The translations under genes and the position numbers were made by a program. Shown here piece after piece: positions 23,670-37,542 of a stretch of DNA of 64,000 nt (positions are counted from its first letter, which is position 1; every line of letters starts with the position of its first letter). Source of the stretch: Phalacrocorax aristotelis (Eukaryota; Chordata; Aves; Suliformes; Phalacrocoracidae); NCBI RefSeq assembly GCF_949628215.1, contig NC_134279.1, forward strand, positions 57,214,266-57,278,265, given 5' to 3'. A model generated the notes under the pieces. The model saw only the letters and a program-made list of their open reading frames with translations, was not told the DNA's origin and did not search any database.

Positions 23670-24854
23670 GTTTCGCGGCCAGCACAGTGCATCACACACA
23701 GAGTATCTTTGGCAATGACTGTGTTCCCAAAGATGTCACTCTCTGAGAAGCAGATTTTAGCTTTCACAGCTTTATTTAATATATCAATAAGTAACCACAG
23801 ATTCCCTTTTCCCCTGCAATGCCCAGAAATTGTATCCACTCTGGAGGGATGTTTCACTTTGTGATTCAATAGCAACGACTTCACTAGCTGCATTTTTGCA
23901 TTCTGGTTTAGGATGAAAGAAAACTCTGTTTTGGAGGCATTAGATGGGGCATAAATAGGTTTATTCAGATTTAGTCTGGGGTTTTTTGCCTCCCCACCTA
24001 CCCTCTGGAAGATCCCCTCTGATTCTTAGCAAATAGATTTAGCCTTTTTTTCACTTTAAAAACTGTACTTTTTTAATTGCATTCTTTTAAGTCAAAAATA
24101 GATCCCCCTACCTTTGGCACATCTGCAAAAACTTTTTTCTTAATTTATTGTTTGCTTATACATTTAGTTCACACACTCCTTTGGTAGACATAAACTTCCC
24201 ACTGTAAGCCCCAACAATTCCAACCCATTTCCTACTGCCTGTAGCAATTATCTCCATAATAATATCTGTGTTTCTGACCCCACACCAGCTTGTCTACCTG
24301 TGTCCAGCTTTAAATTCATAAATGTTCCATCTGATTCCAGGCTAATATTCCATTCATCTTCTGCAGCAGTGTCCATTGTTCAAAGAAGGAATTGCTTGAT
24401 CTAGTGATGCTGTTGTCATCTTCTTTGGCCATGCTGTGCACACTCTGCTGGCGTATGCACTCTTGCAAAGTAACATAATCCATTTCAGTTTTTCATATCT
24501 TCCCAAATATCCAACATTATCTTTGCTTACATTGATTTTCAGTGCACCTCTACATGCTATTTTTGTTGGCCATGACTTTCTGCCACCCTCCTTTTATCTA
24601 ATATTCTGCATTGCCCTTACCAGCCACAGTGTTAACCCATGTAGCCTCCACAAGAAAAAAAAATCCACTTCAGTTACCATGTTATTTCCTTTGCCACAGA
24701 TTAATTCTGACTTCTCAAACAGTCATTCCTGTGAGTATTTTGCCCCAGATTGTTGTCATGATCTTGTCTCTTACTGAAGGCTTTGGACCCCAGGATTGGC
24801 TTGTTGGCCTTAAATGAGGTACAGACTATGTTTCTCTTTTTTGAGTCTTGGATT

Positions 24855-24955
24855 TCTAAATATAGATATAGATAGGTATATATATGTATATGCTTGCATG
24901 TGTATACATATGTATATATTCTACATATTTTTTATATACAGTATATGTATGCAAT
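24855..24955 (+). repeat. TA-rich low-complexity patch
   Basis: Alternating TATA, GATA and TGTATA words over about 100 bases. No unit is regular enough to call a clean microsatellite. Confidence 0.8.
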
Positions 24956-27900
24956 GTTAGCAACATTTTTTTCTTCTGTGATGTTTTCCATCACTTCCCA
25001 GTGATGTCTCCAAGACAGAGTTAAATGAAAACCATTAAGCACATGAGCTGCCTCAGATCAGTGTTGCAAGAAACAAAATTGCCTTCTGATTATCTAATTG
25101 TTTGCTGGCATCCATATCTTGTGGATGGTGAAGTGAAATTTAAACCATCTCCAATTGTCTGGCACATTTTCAGAGAGTTTCAACTTGTAACTTTCAACTT
25201 CCAGCATTCTTCTCAGGATACTTTCTTAGCTGCTTCTCCTCCTACTGCCTTGTGTCATTCAGTTGCCATGCAGAGCCAAGGAGTGTAAGACTCCTGCTTC
25301 ATTCAGTACCCGAGTTTACCTGATCAGCAGCAGATACCACTGCTGCGTAACAGCTGACCTGAGCTGGCCCATGCTGAAAGGTACAGATCCCTGCATCTTG
25401 TACTCCACAGATCTTCTTGCTTAAGCAGAACAGCAGTGATGCTGATGTGAGACCTTATGAAGCAGAACTCAATTCCTAAACCCTGGAGGCCAGCAGAGCC
25501 AGTTGCCATGAGGCATTACCAGCCACCCTCCTCCAAGGTCAGAGCGTGCTCTCCTGGGCCAGCAAATGCCTAGTGACTGGTAAGCTCAGACCAGCCCCTT
25601 CAGTGCCCAGGGGTTTGGGAGATCACAGTATCTATCGTGCACTGTATAATTTTTCTGTTCCCTCAGATCAGGTCATTTTACAACCATATCTGCCAGGGAC
25701 ATGAAAAGACACAGCAAATTTGGGCTGGGCTAGAAAAAGCAGGAACTTGTAGTTATAGTCCATCCTGGCCAGACCCAGTCCAGGGTCAAGGGACTGTCTG
25801 GGGAACTCCACCGTTGCAAACTGCTGCATGACAAAGAGTTTTGCACAAGGTTTCAGGCTGCCTCAGACTAGGTGATCTGGTAGATGATAACAGCAGACCT
25901 GCTGCAGGCGGCAGGGCACTGCGAAGCCCCGTACCCTCACTGAGGGATGCATGTCAGCTGACAGCAAGCCATAGAGCAGCAACAGCAGGCACCAGTTTTG
26001 GTTCACAGCATCTCCCTTCCTCACTTCAGTGTCATCTTGTTTTTCTCTGGGCTAATTTCATCTCTTGGCTGACTGGCAAGACTAAAAGATTGCAAAGGGT
26101 GGTGAAGCCCTGTTTATGTTTGTCCCGCCGTTGCTGCAAACGCTGATCAAACAAATACATCACAAGAGATTGCTCCAGCTTAGCCAAATGTTTTCAGAAC
26201 CAAATGATTCAGGGAAATACTAGTTAGTCAGTTAGATTATGGACGCAGCTAAGAACATCAGGGAAGTCAAGAGCTCACTGTTTATAAGCTGATATAGAGA
26301 AGACAATGCAAACATCTGGCTTCTGCAAGAAGACTGCAGCCAAAAGAATCCCCCCCATGAAGGATTGAGAGACATAACAATATTGTAAGCATAGAGACCG
26401 TGGCTAAGATAGGGCTCCCGAAACTGAGTGATTTGTGAAAGACTCAGAATTACTTGAATACTAGTCCTCAGACCACAAAATCACAGAGACCTCAACTTGA
26501 CAACCCTGACTGTAAACCCAGTCCAGGCAAGAGCTGTTCTGATATGTGATGTCTCTCCAGAACTTCCCAAACAATGTGCCACAAGAACAGCTATAAGAAT
26601 TCACTCTCTCCAGAGGACTTGCCCTTACTGCAGTGATCCTCCCACTTCGCTTTAAAACCACCCTCTTACCTCTCAATAAGAAAGGCCAGATAAGACACTG
26701 GGCCTTCAATGACTGTGCTGGGACTAATTCTTTTTTTCATTATTATTTTAAAAAGATCTGAGGCAATATGTTTTTCAGTCTGAGCAGATCTTATTTAATC
26801 TAACTTCTCAACAATGTCATTCGTAATAACGACAGTCCAGCGGGAACTCACAGCATCCTGAATTAAATCAAGTAGTATATAAATATAACCAAGGTATTCT
26901 CAAAGTAAATACAACTAACTAGTTTTAAAATGGCAACTGGCTTTCGCTTTTTAATTGGGGTGACATTTTGCAAGGCCATTCCTTGGTGAGTTTTATATTT
27001 TTCCATTCTGTTCTGCTTTTCTTATTTGTGTAGTGTTACCAAGGCATATATGAAATACATTTCAAAGTACAGATATCAGCTCATTTACAGCTAATTATAA
27101 TAGGCAAGTGGTGCAGTAAATGGAACACCCGATTTTCTCCCCTCTTTTTTTTTCTTTTGGTTGAAGCTTTTGTGATGTTCTCCAGGTGACTCCCATGCAT
27201 AATGTAACACTAGCAGTGCTGTTTGCATAATAAGCTATTTTCTACCACAGAAGCAGAAACATTTTATCACTATAGAGAAGGCTTGGATTATGAATACATT
27301 TTCATATAAGTTGATTTATGTGAAAATTACCACTAAATGCATTCTAGCCATAAGTAAAATGTTTGTTCCTACTTTAAGGAGTAGTATTATTTGAAACTTA
27401 GGGGGAGGGGAAATGCATATCCCACCAAGGGAAACTATTTTATTAACATGATTCAAATGCCAGAGCTTGCAGTCACCTTCCAAGGTATGGAGCTCCCTTA
27501 GTTTCCTCCAGCAAAGTCAATGACAGTGGAAGATGCTCAGCACTAGACAGAAGAGGACTATGGCATTCAATGCAGTATAAACACCAGACCAAACACTGCT
27601 CTGACCTGATGGCACCTTCTGCAGTCTTCAAACCTGTTGACTGTTGCCCTCTTGTTTAAAAAGCAGCTACATTTTCATATTACAAGGTACACATTTCCTT
27701 ATTAGTTTTTCTTTAACATATTTATTTGAATTAGAGCAACATTCTCAGTAAGACCAGTTCTGGGGTCTCACCTACCTGCCAGTCCTATAGGAACAGGACT
27801 ATGAAGCCTGGGTCCAGTCCAGCAAATGCAGACAGGCACTAGAGTAGCCCCACTCCACTCTCATACCCACACTGCGGCAAGTGGAGCAATGGGGTTAAAA

Positions 27901-30323
27901 AAGGCTCCACGTGGCCCTACACCCGTTTCCAGGTCAGCACAGGATCACAGCTCACATGTTTGGTCACAGATGAAATGTGACCTAGATGCATATAAAGCAC
28001 CAGCACCAGTTTCAAAACTGACACCCTTGAGACTAAGCTGGTGCCCTTTGAAGCCAGCGAAAGAGAGGGCTTTGAATCTAGCCATTTGCATTGGAGGGTA
28101 TCCCAGAACCAATTAATCGCCATTGCAAGTGCGTTTTTGATGGGTGAGGGTAAAAAGGCATTCCTCCGGAAGTGCTGGACTTGCTCCTATTCAATGAGGT
28201 GCTGATCCTGAAAAGTGCACGCTGTAAGCAAGCCCTGGTCTTCTTGAGCCTGCAGGAACCTCGGCAGAGCTGCCTGACACAGCTCTGTCCCAGCAGAGCA
28301 TATCAAGCTTCTACCTTTGAAACAATGAATAAATGTACACCTCAATTTTTCAAAGCGATACACGGCTCAGATCTCTTGCTACTGTAAATCAAGGTGGTTT
28401 TATTGACACCAAAGGAGTTCTGCTGATTTACATGAGCTGAATGTCTGATCCAATGTTGGTGATCAAGATTGTTTCTGCTTAATAGAGATACCTCAGAGAA
28501 GAAAACTTTTCATACAATATGTCGATGGCTCTCAACTCTACAAGATTAAAAGGCTAACACACTAGTTGGGGGTGGGGGGGCAATGGACTACTGCAGGTGA
28601 ACAACACACAAGATTTTTTGCTTCAAATATCATTCTGTAGTTGTAAACATTGCTTAATGTCATACTTTACCTGCAGATTTTGTAAACTTCTGCAAAAACA
28701 CTCCCTGTAGAAATCCATTGATTTCACCTGCATTATACCACAGAGGCTGGTGTGGATTTTTTCAGATGTATGCTCTTTTTTTCTAAATGCCTTCCAGTTT
28801 TACTAATTAACTTCCTTCTCTTTTCCCTGCAGACCTGCCTGTGAGGAAGAGAACTGTTCAGCAAACAGCCTTGAGCACTACACACTGTTCTTCAGTTCAG
28901 TGGCTGAGAAAACACTTTGACTCTTTAGCAGGTATCACCGGACCTCAGAGGGAAACTGAGCCCTCCGCAGCGTGCTCAGACCTGCGCTGCCTGCCGTCCA
29001 GCTCTTGTTGATGGCAGGTGCCATCAACCGTGCACTATCTTTGTGTGAGATCTGACAAAACTGCTGCCCTGGGTTGCCTCCAGGCAAAATCCAGCATCCT
29101 TCATTCCCACTCTTTGCCGCTGAGAAGCATCTGTACCTACCTCTGCTTCTCATTTACATTTGCTATTAGGGTCACCTTATGGAGCCCAGCTCGCTGCATT
29201 TCTCACTGCAGTGAGGGATGTTTTGTATTAAAAGGTAAATTATACTCTTCTCCAAAGGGGAATATTCCCTGGACACACCTGAGTCCCAGCTCCCCTGTGT
29301 GATCAGGGCAGTGCTGCTATGCCCTAAAGTCTGCTGCTTAGGTAGCCAGCTCTGCGCCATCTGCCCAGCAGCATGAGTCTGGCACTGCTGGCACTGGTGC
29401 TGTGGCAGCTCCAATGGCCCCATTTGTGGGTCACTGAACCAAAATCTCTGACATGAAGAAGGAGCAGCCCAGGTTACCCAGCTGTGGCTGTGCCAGCCTC
29501 TCCTAGCAGCAGGTACCACCAATAAGCCCTGGAAAAGTTCCCTCTTTCATCACTGAGCCTGGGACTCCCAGCATGAGGAGTCTGTTTCAATTCCACTGGT
29601 CCTACTCCCCTGAATAATACGACCGACGTTAATTCACAAAGTAACACTGACCCCCAGGTCTTCGTACTTTCAATTCAGAAACATCTAAAACTATATCTAT
29701 TTTACCACCGTTAAATAAATTCATGTCTCTAAGATAGTAACTAGTACCGCTGCTGGAGCATGGATTCGAGAAATTAAGCTAATTCATATTCAGATGATTC
29801 AGGTGTGGAGATTAAAGGTGGGAAGCAAGCCACAGAATAGGGGTGTTAGATCGTGCATTCTTAGTTACACATTTACTATATCTATAACAGCTCACTTCTC
29901 TGTTTTAAACCCTACTAAGTGGAGACTATTTAAATGTACTGCTGTAGTAATAAAGAAAAGGTCAACTCAATGTCTGTCTTGGCCATTAATCAATCTTTCC
30001 CATACTTTCTAATTATCTTGATTGCCTGATTGAATGAAGCATGGGACACTGATCATCTATATGTTCCTTGGTTATATCTGCTCTTGGCACTTTTTTTTGG
30101 AGACCAGACAGCGTATTTTCATATGGCAACTTTTTTCAAAAAAGACCCACAACTTATCCCTCTGATAACCAACTCCTATTCTGCCTTATCCCCCACCATT
30201 TTCTGTAGCAATTTTGCAGGCTGTTCCCTATAAAATTTTGAAGTGTTTTTAATCATCCTAGGCAGCAATTTTGTGTTGTTTTTTTTCCTCTCCTTTTCAG
30301 TAATCTGGGATTCCCAGCATTAT

Positions 30324-30340
30324 TCTCTCTCTCTCTCTCT
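30324..30340 (+). repeat. (TC)n microsatellite
   Basis: A 17-base uninterrupted TC dinucleotide run. Confidence 0.95.
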
Positions 30341-30890
30341 GATTATGAATTGTAGCTTTTTATTTTTAGAGGGAGCTTAATGCAATGCAATAACATACAA
30401 ACACAGGAACAAATTACAGACATGAAAAGATCAGATTTTTTATAGTGATAATTCCATTTTACTCCTGGGTGTCACATATCCATGACAGACCCCAGAACTT
30501 CAGCAAGAACTGCCAGATAGCTTGTTACCAAGACAGCGGGGGCTGAGCAGCAGGTCTCCATCCCCAGGTGACAGGGAGGGCCTTCTGGACAGAGTGTGGC
30601 AGGGGACAGGCAGCAGGTCACACACAGACTGCTTAGATCCAGCCCAGGGACTAGAAACGCATGTAACAAATGTCATACAGAAAGGGGTAATTGTGCAGCT
30701 CCCGTATGAGCTCTGGGAGGTGGTTTAGTCTCAGTTCTGCTGTACAGAAAGTACCAGGGAGACGGGAGACCTGCAAGGATAGAAACCTCGTCTTAATTCT
30801 TCTGTACCAAATTCACTGGGAGTTTGGGATGTTTGAAGAATGCAGAATGGGATCTGTTAGAAGTATTTCTCACCCCCTTTGATTATCTCT

Positions 30891-31115
30891 ACAGCTTGAT
30901 TAAATGAGTCATGCATCCGAGCTCCTTCAGATAACCATTAATGCCAGGCAAACAAAGCATATTCAATCCATCACTGTTTTTTGTGGGATATTTTTTTCCC
31001 GTTCATAAATAGCTTGAGAATAAATGTATTTGTTGTTTGAAATGTTTGGCCAGTAATTTTTGCAGCTTACACGGAGATTGCAATTTGCTCAAGTAGCTAA
31101 TGGTGAGCACTGTCT
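30891..31115. promoter_or_regulatory. Possible conserved non-coding element
   Basis: High-complexity AT-rich stretch with ATGAGTCATGCAT (AP-1-like plus ATGCAT), ACCATTAATGCC (homeobox-like), AACAAAG (SOX/TCF-like), GTTCATAAATAG and AGTAGCTAATGG. It lacks repeats and coding potential. The motif density is what a developmental enhancer would show, but this rests on reading only. Confidence 0.3.
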
Positions 31116-31803
31116 TCCTCCAATGCTGCCGTTAGTGGGCAGGCAGCCCCCACAGCCTTTCAGGGAGAGGTACTGGCGACCTCTGCAAACCTCCGCAAAC
31201 ATCATCCCTTGCTAGAACTAGTGTGCAGTGGTGGTGTGAGGCTTGGGTGCTACAACCACATCCCAAAAACCTGGATCAGACTGAGTTTCTGTGGCATGTT
31301 ATAAAAACAGAGCTGGACTATTGCTGGCAACGGGACTCCTACTTTTCCTGGTGCAAATGCTGTGTTAACAGAGAGGTAACTCCAACTGTTAACATCCTCA
31401 TTCTTTACATACTGACACCCTCAAAAGCAGGGTAATTTCCCCAGCAACTCAGAGGCAGTGGGCTGAAGCTGGGGTAACCGAAGTCCACCACAGTCCTCAG
31501 TGCAGCACCAGGATCCCCAAGCCAGGGCTGAGAGAGCTGGGACCTCTCCAAAGCAGATACCACCTTGGGTCCTGAAAGAGGTTAGCTGAGGTTTCTGGAG
31601 TGTCACACCCATTTCTTCTCCACTCTTCCACGCTTTAATGGCAGAAACAATCCACAAGGATGTTTGAGTAGATTCTGCTGCTCAGCATACCCTACTGGCT
31701 AACTCTTGGTGCTTCTCTACTCTGCGTATTAGCCACCCACCAGATGGACTTTCCCCGCTGAAGATCTAGAGAGCCTGGCAATCTGTTTTTCTGATTTTTG
31801 TTC

Positions 31804-31848
31804 TTTTTTTTTTTTTTTTTTTGGGGGGGGGGGGGTGGGGGTGGGGGG
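31804..31848 (+). repeat. T-run joined to G-run
   Basis: Nineteen T directly followed by thirteen G, then T, five G, T and six G. The G part can form a quadruplex, and the abrupt T-to-G switch is hard to sequence accurately, so the exact lengths are uncertain. Confidence 0.95.
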
Positions 31849-32966
31849 ATTGGCGTGGGATGGCACATTGTTGGAGCCAGTACTGATTTTATACATTGCA
31901 GAACCACACTGGTAGCACTTGTGGTACCTTGCTAGATCTCACCCCTGGCAAATGGCACACGCTACTAGAAATAAACAGTACAGTCAGGTTAGCACAGGTT
32001 AAGGGACATTACCGTTATATGACTTTGTCTTGTTTCCTCGTCTTCCAAAGACAATCCCATAAATGTGAAAAATGAAACAGTACCTCTAATGGAGAATTAC
32101 TAGCTGCAAAATTACAAACTTTAGTTTTAGTAATAGTACATTCAGGCAATATTTACATGACAAATAAGAAAAACCTCTGACAGAAGAATCTTTCATGTAC
32201 TTGTCTGATTTTATCACTCAGCTCACAGTTTTATCTTGCATTTAATCATATTGCCCTTCATCTGCCATGCAGTAGCCAAAGTACTAAAATAGCCTTAATC
32301 TCTCTGTATCTCATTACAATGTGAGACTATGGTTTTGCAAAACTTTCTGTTAAGTATGATTTATCTCGGCTGCATAAAATATATGCCCAAAATGCATACA
32401 GTACATGGAATAGTACTATAAATTCTAGGACCATCTTAAAAGTGAAAGCACTGGATAAAATGATGCAGAAAATACCAAGTGATGGGTAGGTAAAGTGTTA
32501 TTAATAGATCATAAAGGCAAATGAAAAATATCAAATGCAATCTCATTTAATAAAGAACACAGAGAAATACACATCAGTGGGTCTGATGGCATAAGACTTA
32601 CTTTGAAGATTGTATCCTTCCTTCCCGAGGGCTCATAATGAAGGGCTCTGTGACATCTGTTTAGGGCAAATACAACTGTGGAGAAAGCACTTTGTTTTGT
32701 TTTTAATCTCTATATCTGTAGCCAGTATGACATAACATATTTTCAGAACAGCACAACACGATACAATACGTCAACAATATTTATAAAGATCACTGCTTGC
32801 TTGATTAACTCCTCATCAGCTTTAGGGCCATAGAGATTCAGTACTGCATAGCACTAGGTCCTTGATTGGATATGATTGTTGTCACACCTTGGTGTTAAAT
32901 TTACTCTTCACCTGCCTGGCATTTACAAGTGGAAATCCCTTTAGGCAAATGTATCTGTGAATAACT

Positions 32967-32997
32967 AATTATTATTATTATTATTATTATTATTATT
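32967..32997 (+). repeat. (ATT)n microsatellite
   Basis: About ten ATT units without interruption. Confidence 0.95.
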
Positions 32998-35900
32998 GCT
33001 GTTATTTTAGCCTCAGCTTGATGGAGATTTACACTCTGAAGAGTAGCAAGTGGCACCGTGGAAGTCTCTGGAATGACTGAATTTGGGCTGTAATATTATA
33101 CTGCAGATAGCTGGCAATTTATTACTTACACATTTCATTTGTCTACACTGGTTTCTGTATATTTTAAGATCTCTGCTTTTAAGTATCTCAAAGACCCCTG
33201 TTGTTTCAATTACTTGTCACTGTGGCCTGAGGTATCATTACTACGCTGAGGATAATAAACAATAACTCCTATTTCTGTTGCTAGAGCTGTGACTAACTTA
33301 GCATGATCAAGAAGCAGCATAGGATGGAGAAGGAAGTGCCATATGGTAGGTGGTTGATCTTAAATCATATTCTGCTCTGCCAGCTTTGTTATGTGGTCCG
33401 AGGCAAACCTCTAAACCTTACTTTTTGGAAGAGCTGAGCACTTTACAAGCCCACAACATATACTGACTCCACAAGATCACATAGTGGTTTTGAAATTATA
33501 TATCCTGTGCAGTTTCTTTGTTGTAATAGCATTGAGGTCTGATGCTAGGAATAGCAGGAGTCTATTTAATACAGCAAATCTAGAAATGCAACACTGAAAG
33601 ACTAAGCATCAGAGCCATTTCATTTGCATTACAGTGTGTGGCTGGATGTCACTGCATGTTCTGATGGGGATAGCTTTAACACTTAGGGTTTGAGATGTTT
33701 GTCTTCTCACGTGAAGTCTTAATGCTTTACTGAGTACCAGTTTTGACAGCTGTCCCACAATCTTACTGTTGGCATCAAAGACTGGATGTAGCGTCATCTG
33801 GTTCTTTCTGTAAATGTCTTATTAATGTTCTCTCCATAGCTTCTTTTTATTTTCTCATGGCCAGTACTAACATTTGACCCATTTAACCCAGAATTCAGGC
33901 CATGTAACTTCTGCTAATTTATTATTACCAGGTTCATCCTGTTGTTTAAAAAAGTCCTAGTCTACAAGAACCGTGGCAGCCCTGAAAAATGCAATAGTTC
34001 AGGATTATATCTCATTTGTGTCTGTGCATCGTCTAACTTAAGTCAATTTTAGGGGCAAAGAATTATGTCATCTTTTATTCACTTACAATGCCACAGAAGT
34101 TACATATTAGGAGCTCTTTTGTTTATGGAGGAGCAGAAAAAGCACTCTGTAAACTCGAAGCTCATACAGAATCCTGCTGTTACCATTCCTGCAATCGTAT
34201 CTTTCAGCTAATTTGTTCCCATTAAGTGTAATGTTACAGAGAAAAACTGCTTTGCAAACATTTAATGGCTTCTATCAGTCTGAACAAATGAATCCATAAG
34301 TTCCTGCCTCTTTAAATATCTTTTTTTTTTCCCCTGATATTCAAAAGAAGCCATCTCGGGTTGCTTTCTCCTGCAGGTGAGACACTGTGAAGTCTCAGGC
34401 ATTTGCACATTGCTTCTTTTTCTGGGGTTTTGTGGACAGACCAACTCACAGGCTCAGACTGTGAACTGCACAGCTACATCGCAGGACTATGTTCTTTCCT
34501 TATTCTGCCTGTAATAGGCTACAAGCACAAAAATCTCTGGTGGTGGGACCAGGCACAGAGCTGAGATCAACCTTAAAATGGCCAGTGTGATTTGTTAAAG
34601 GACAGTAGTCAGAGTCCAAAATCTTCAATGCTGCCTCCCCACACACACTTTGCTACCCCAGACTGTTTGCTTGGAGGGGTGAAACAGTAAATAAAGTATC
34701 ACAAATCAAAAGATAAACAAACAGGAGACTAAATGTAAGACGAAAAGGAAAAGATGGAAGAAGAAGATGTAAATATGTGTGGGTTAGACTTAATGCTTTA
34801 CGTTCTGAAATGAGGATTGGTTTGGTCTAAATAGAGACTGTAACTAGTACCAATTTTGGACTGAATGTGTAGCACAGCACCTAACTGCACATAAACTGTA
34901 CAAACGGTGCTCATGCATGGCCAGTGCAAAGCACAATTCCACCTGCAAAGAGCACCAGCTGCCTCGAACACAGACAGCCACGTGTGAAACCTGTCCATGC
35001 TGAACACAAGATTTTTTTTTTCCCTTAGGTCTAGCTGACCTAAAAGTGGATTTGCCATCCCAAAAAAGCTGCCAATTCAACAAGAAGGTTCAAAACACAG
35101 CTCCGTTGCTCCTCTGTGTCTGGGCATGGCCAAGGTTTGATGATACTGCCTGTACCCTGTCTTTCACCAGCAACTCCAAAAGAAGCTGCTTTGTCCCATC
35201 AGCTGGTTCAGGTCTGAAGACATTTCAAAGTGTGCTGGGAAATCACACAGCTATGAAGGGTTTCTTCTGAAAGCTGCCTTTATACCTGCTCCACCCCTGG
35301 ACGTCACCACCGCAGTAACTATTCTAGCCCAAATGTCTTTGTGCTATGTTCCAGTGATGTTGCAACCTGCAAAGCAGGTGCCAAATCCTGCACACGGCCA
35401 GGCACAACTGTAATGGCACAGAGTAGTGGACAGGCACTGGAGACATGTCTTGAGTGACAGAGCTGCTTCCACCTGCGTCCACCCTCCAGGGCAGCTGTCC
35501 TCCACAGATCTGGCCATGGAGGGATCAGCCAGCAAAGCTGAGTGTTGAACAACTTCAGGGTCCTTATTTTGGAAGGAAATTCTGCTGTACAATTTGGGAA
35601 GAGTCCACAGAGAACTCATACAGGTTCCCATGGCGGGACTCTGAGCAGACCAAGGCTGCCGAGCTCTCTGGGAAGAGTAGCTGCTGGTAGCTGCGTTTCT
35701 CGCAGAGACAAAAAGATGGGTGGCCTCTTGTCTGTCCATGACTGGAATGGTTAGTCTCCAATTTGAAAAATAAAAGAAATATTGTTGCAAAATAAAAGAG
35801 AGGCAAAAGAGTTTTTATGATCTCCACATTAAAGATGTGCAATGGAATGCAGTGTTACATTCCCCAGTGCTGGGGGCATTGCACAGCGATTTGCTTCAGT

Positions 35901-37487
35901 GCAGTGTTTCTACAACACTTGTATTTTATACCCCACCTCAATGGCAGAAAAAAAGGGGGTGAACCCCCCCAAATTACTAACAACCTCTTTTTTACCATAC
36001 AAGTAAAAAAGTACATTGTCTATGGGACAGCTGCATGCAGTCAGCACTTTAAGCTTGTGTCCTTAACAGAAGATTGTAATTCCTCTCACATTTACTTTTC
36101 CCCTCCCTGCTTGAAAATCCTATTGTACAAGCCACTGTAGCATGGCAGATGTAAGCAACAAGCTTGTTTTTCCCCACGTACAGAAAATTAACTCCTCCCT
36201 CGATAAAGACAGACCGGCTTTTTTATTTGGTACCTCACCCAGATGTAATCTTGAGATGTTACAGACAGATCAGCATTACAGATTGTTACAGATATATTAC
36301 AGAATACAAAATTAAGAATTCAAGTCTTTCAAAATTAAAATTGACACTGTTCTTATATTGGTCTATCTGCAATGGCTTGAAAAACCTCAGACTTCAGAGA
36401 AAGTAAAAATTATCACTCACATTTTGTAAAAAATCATTAATTTCCCCAAAATAACCTTTGTATATGCATAATCTTCTAATTGTAGATTATTTAGTGTTAA
36501 TTATACATAATACCTTGCTCTCTGTCAAGACTTCCTCAAAATCTAATTCCCTGAACTAACATTTCTTGATCTTTAACTATGTAAAATACTGACTTCTAGA
36601 CCCAATGAAGAGTGAAATAACAGACCTTAAAACTGCCAGTGGAACAACACTGTCATTTCAGGCCTGTCAGGGAGTGAAGGAAGGACTGTTCTGCATTTTG
36701 GGAAAAGAAAGGACAATTTCTCTAGCAATTCAGTGATTTTTTAGCAACAATTGTTTAAAGAACCTCATTAGCATAAGAAAAAGACTCTTGGTAGAAATGA
36801 ATTAGCAGTCACAGTGCAGGTGAAGGAGACAGATAATATATGCAAGGTAAATGGAATTTATTGTGAATATGGTCTATCACGTGGCTGTCATCTCCATCTG
36901 CTTTTTTTCTGCCATACACTCCCATGTCACAAGAAAAAAGCCCCACTTAAGTTTTCCAGTCCACGTGGGAACAGAGCCTGCACCCGGAGGCGTGTCTTCT
37001 CCTATGCCCCTTGGGCACCGTTGGCCCGGAGCTCCCAGGGAGGCTCACCATCACTGGCTGGCCCACTGAGGGCCCCCACACCAGCCAGCAATGGACTGCG
37101 ACAGTCTCATAACCAACACCTCTGGCACCTGAGCCAGAGAGAGAAGCCACTGAGACACAGGTAAACGTGCCTCAAACTGCAGGCAAATGTGGAGAAGGAT
37201 CCAGTTGTCCGCCAGTCAATGTTTAAAACACCCAGGCCTGCGGATCTAAGGTAAAATCATGCTTGAGTGCAGAGCAGTGAGCAGGAATGGAGTCTTACAG
37301 GAACAGTCCTGCAGAGGTTTTAGGTTAGTATCACTGGGGTATTTATGTGCACAGAAATGTCTCCTGTAAGGAATGGTTCAGAGGATGGGGTTCCCTGCTG
37401 GTAAACAGGCCACATCTTCCCAAGACCAAGGGGTCACATTCACCTCTCCCTTCCTGTGGCAGGAAACCCAAATACAGGGTATTACTG

Positions 37488-37499
37488 TCATCATCATTG

Positions 37500-37536
<37 letters not shown>

Positions 37537-37542
37537 TATCAT
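37488..37542 (+). repeat. (CAT)n microsatellite
   Basis: About 17 CAT/TCA units with single-base interruptions near each end. It gives spurious poly-Ile, poly-Ser and poly-Met reading frames on the two strands. Confidence 0.95.

Larger units (their letters stand above)
21236..30890. other. Gene-free sequence with minor repeats
   Basis: Non-coding sequence right of the CR1 pair. It has a TA-rich low-complexity patch (24855-24955), a 14-bp direct repeat (23630-23643 and 23656-23669), and a TC dinucleotide run (30324-30340). The stretch 27160-27400 is dense in TTTGCATAATAAG, TTGATTTATG and similar words and may be conserved. A possible exon at 28833-28931 is described among the findings. No gene is supported. 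Confidence 0.55.

Noticed and set aside
35344..35790. 148-codon minus-strand frame
   Set aside because: No domain, overlaps several equally open frames on both strands, no exon signals in matching phase.
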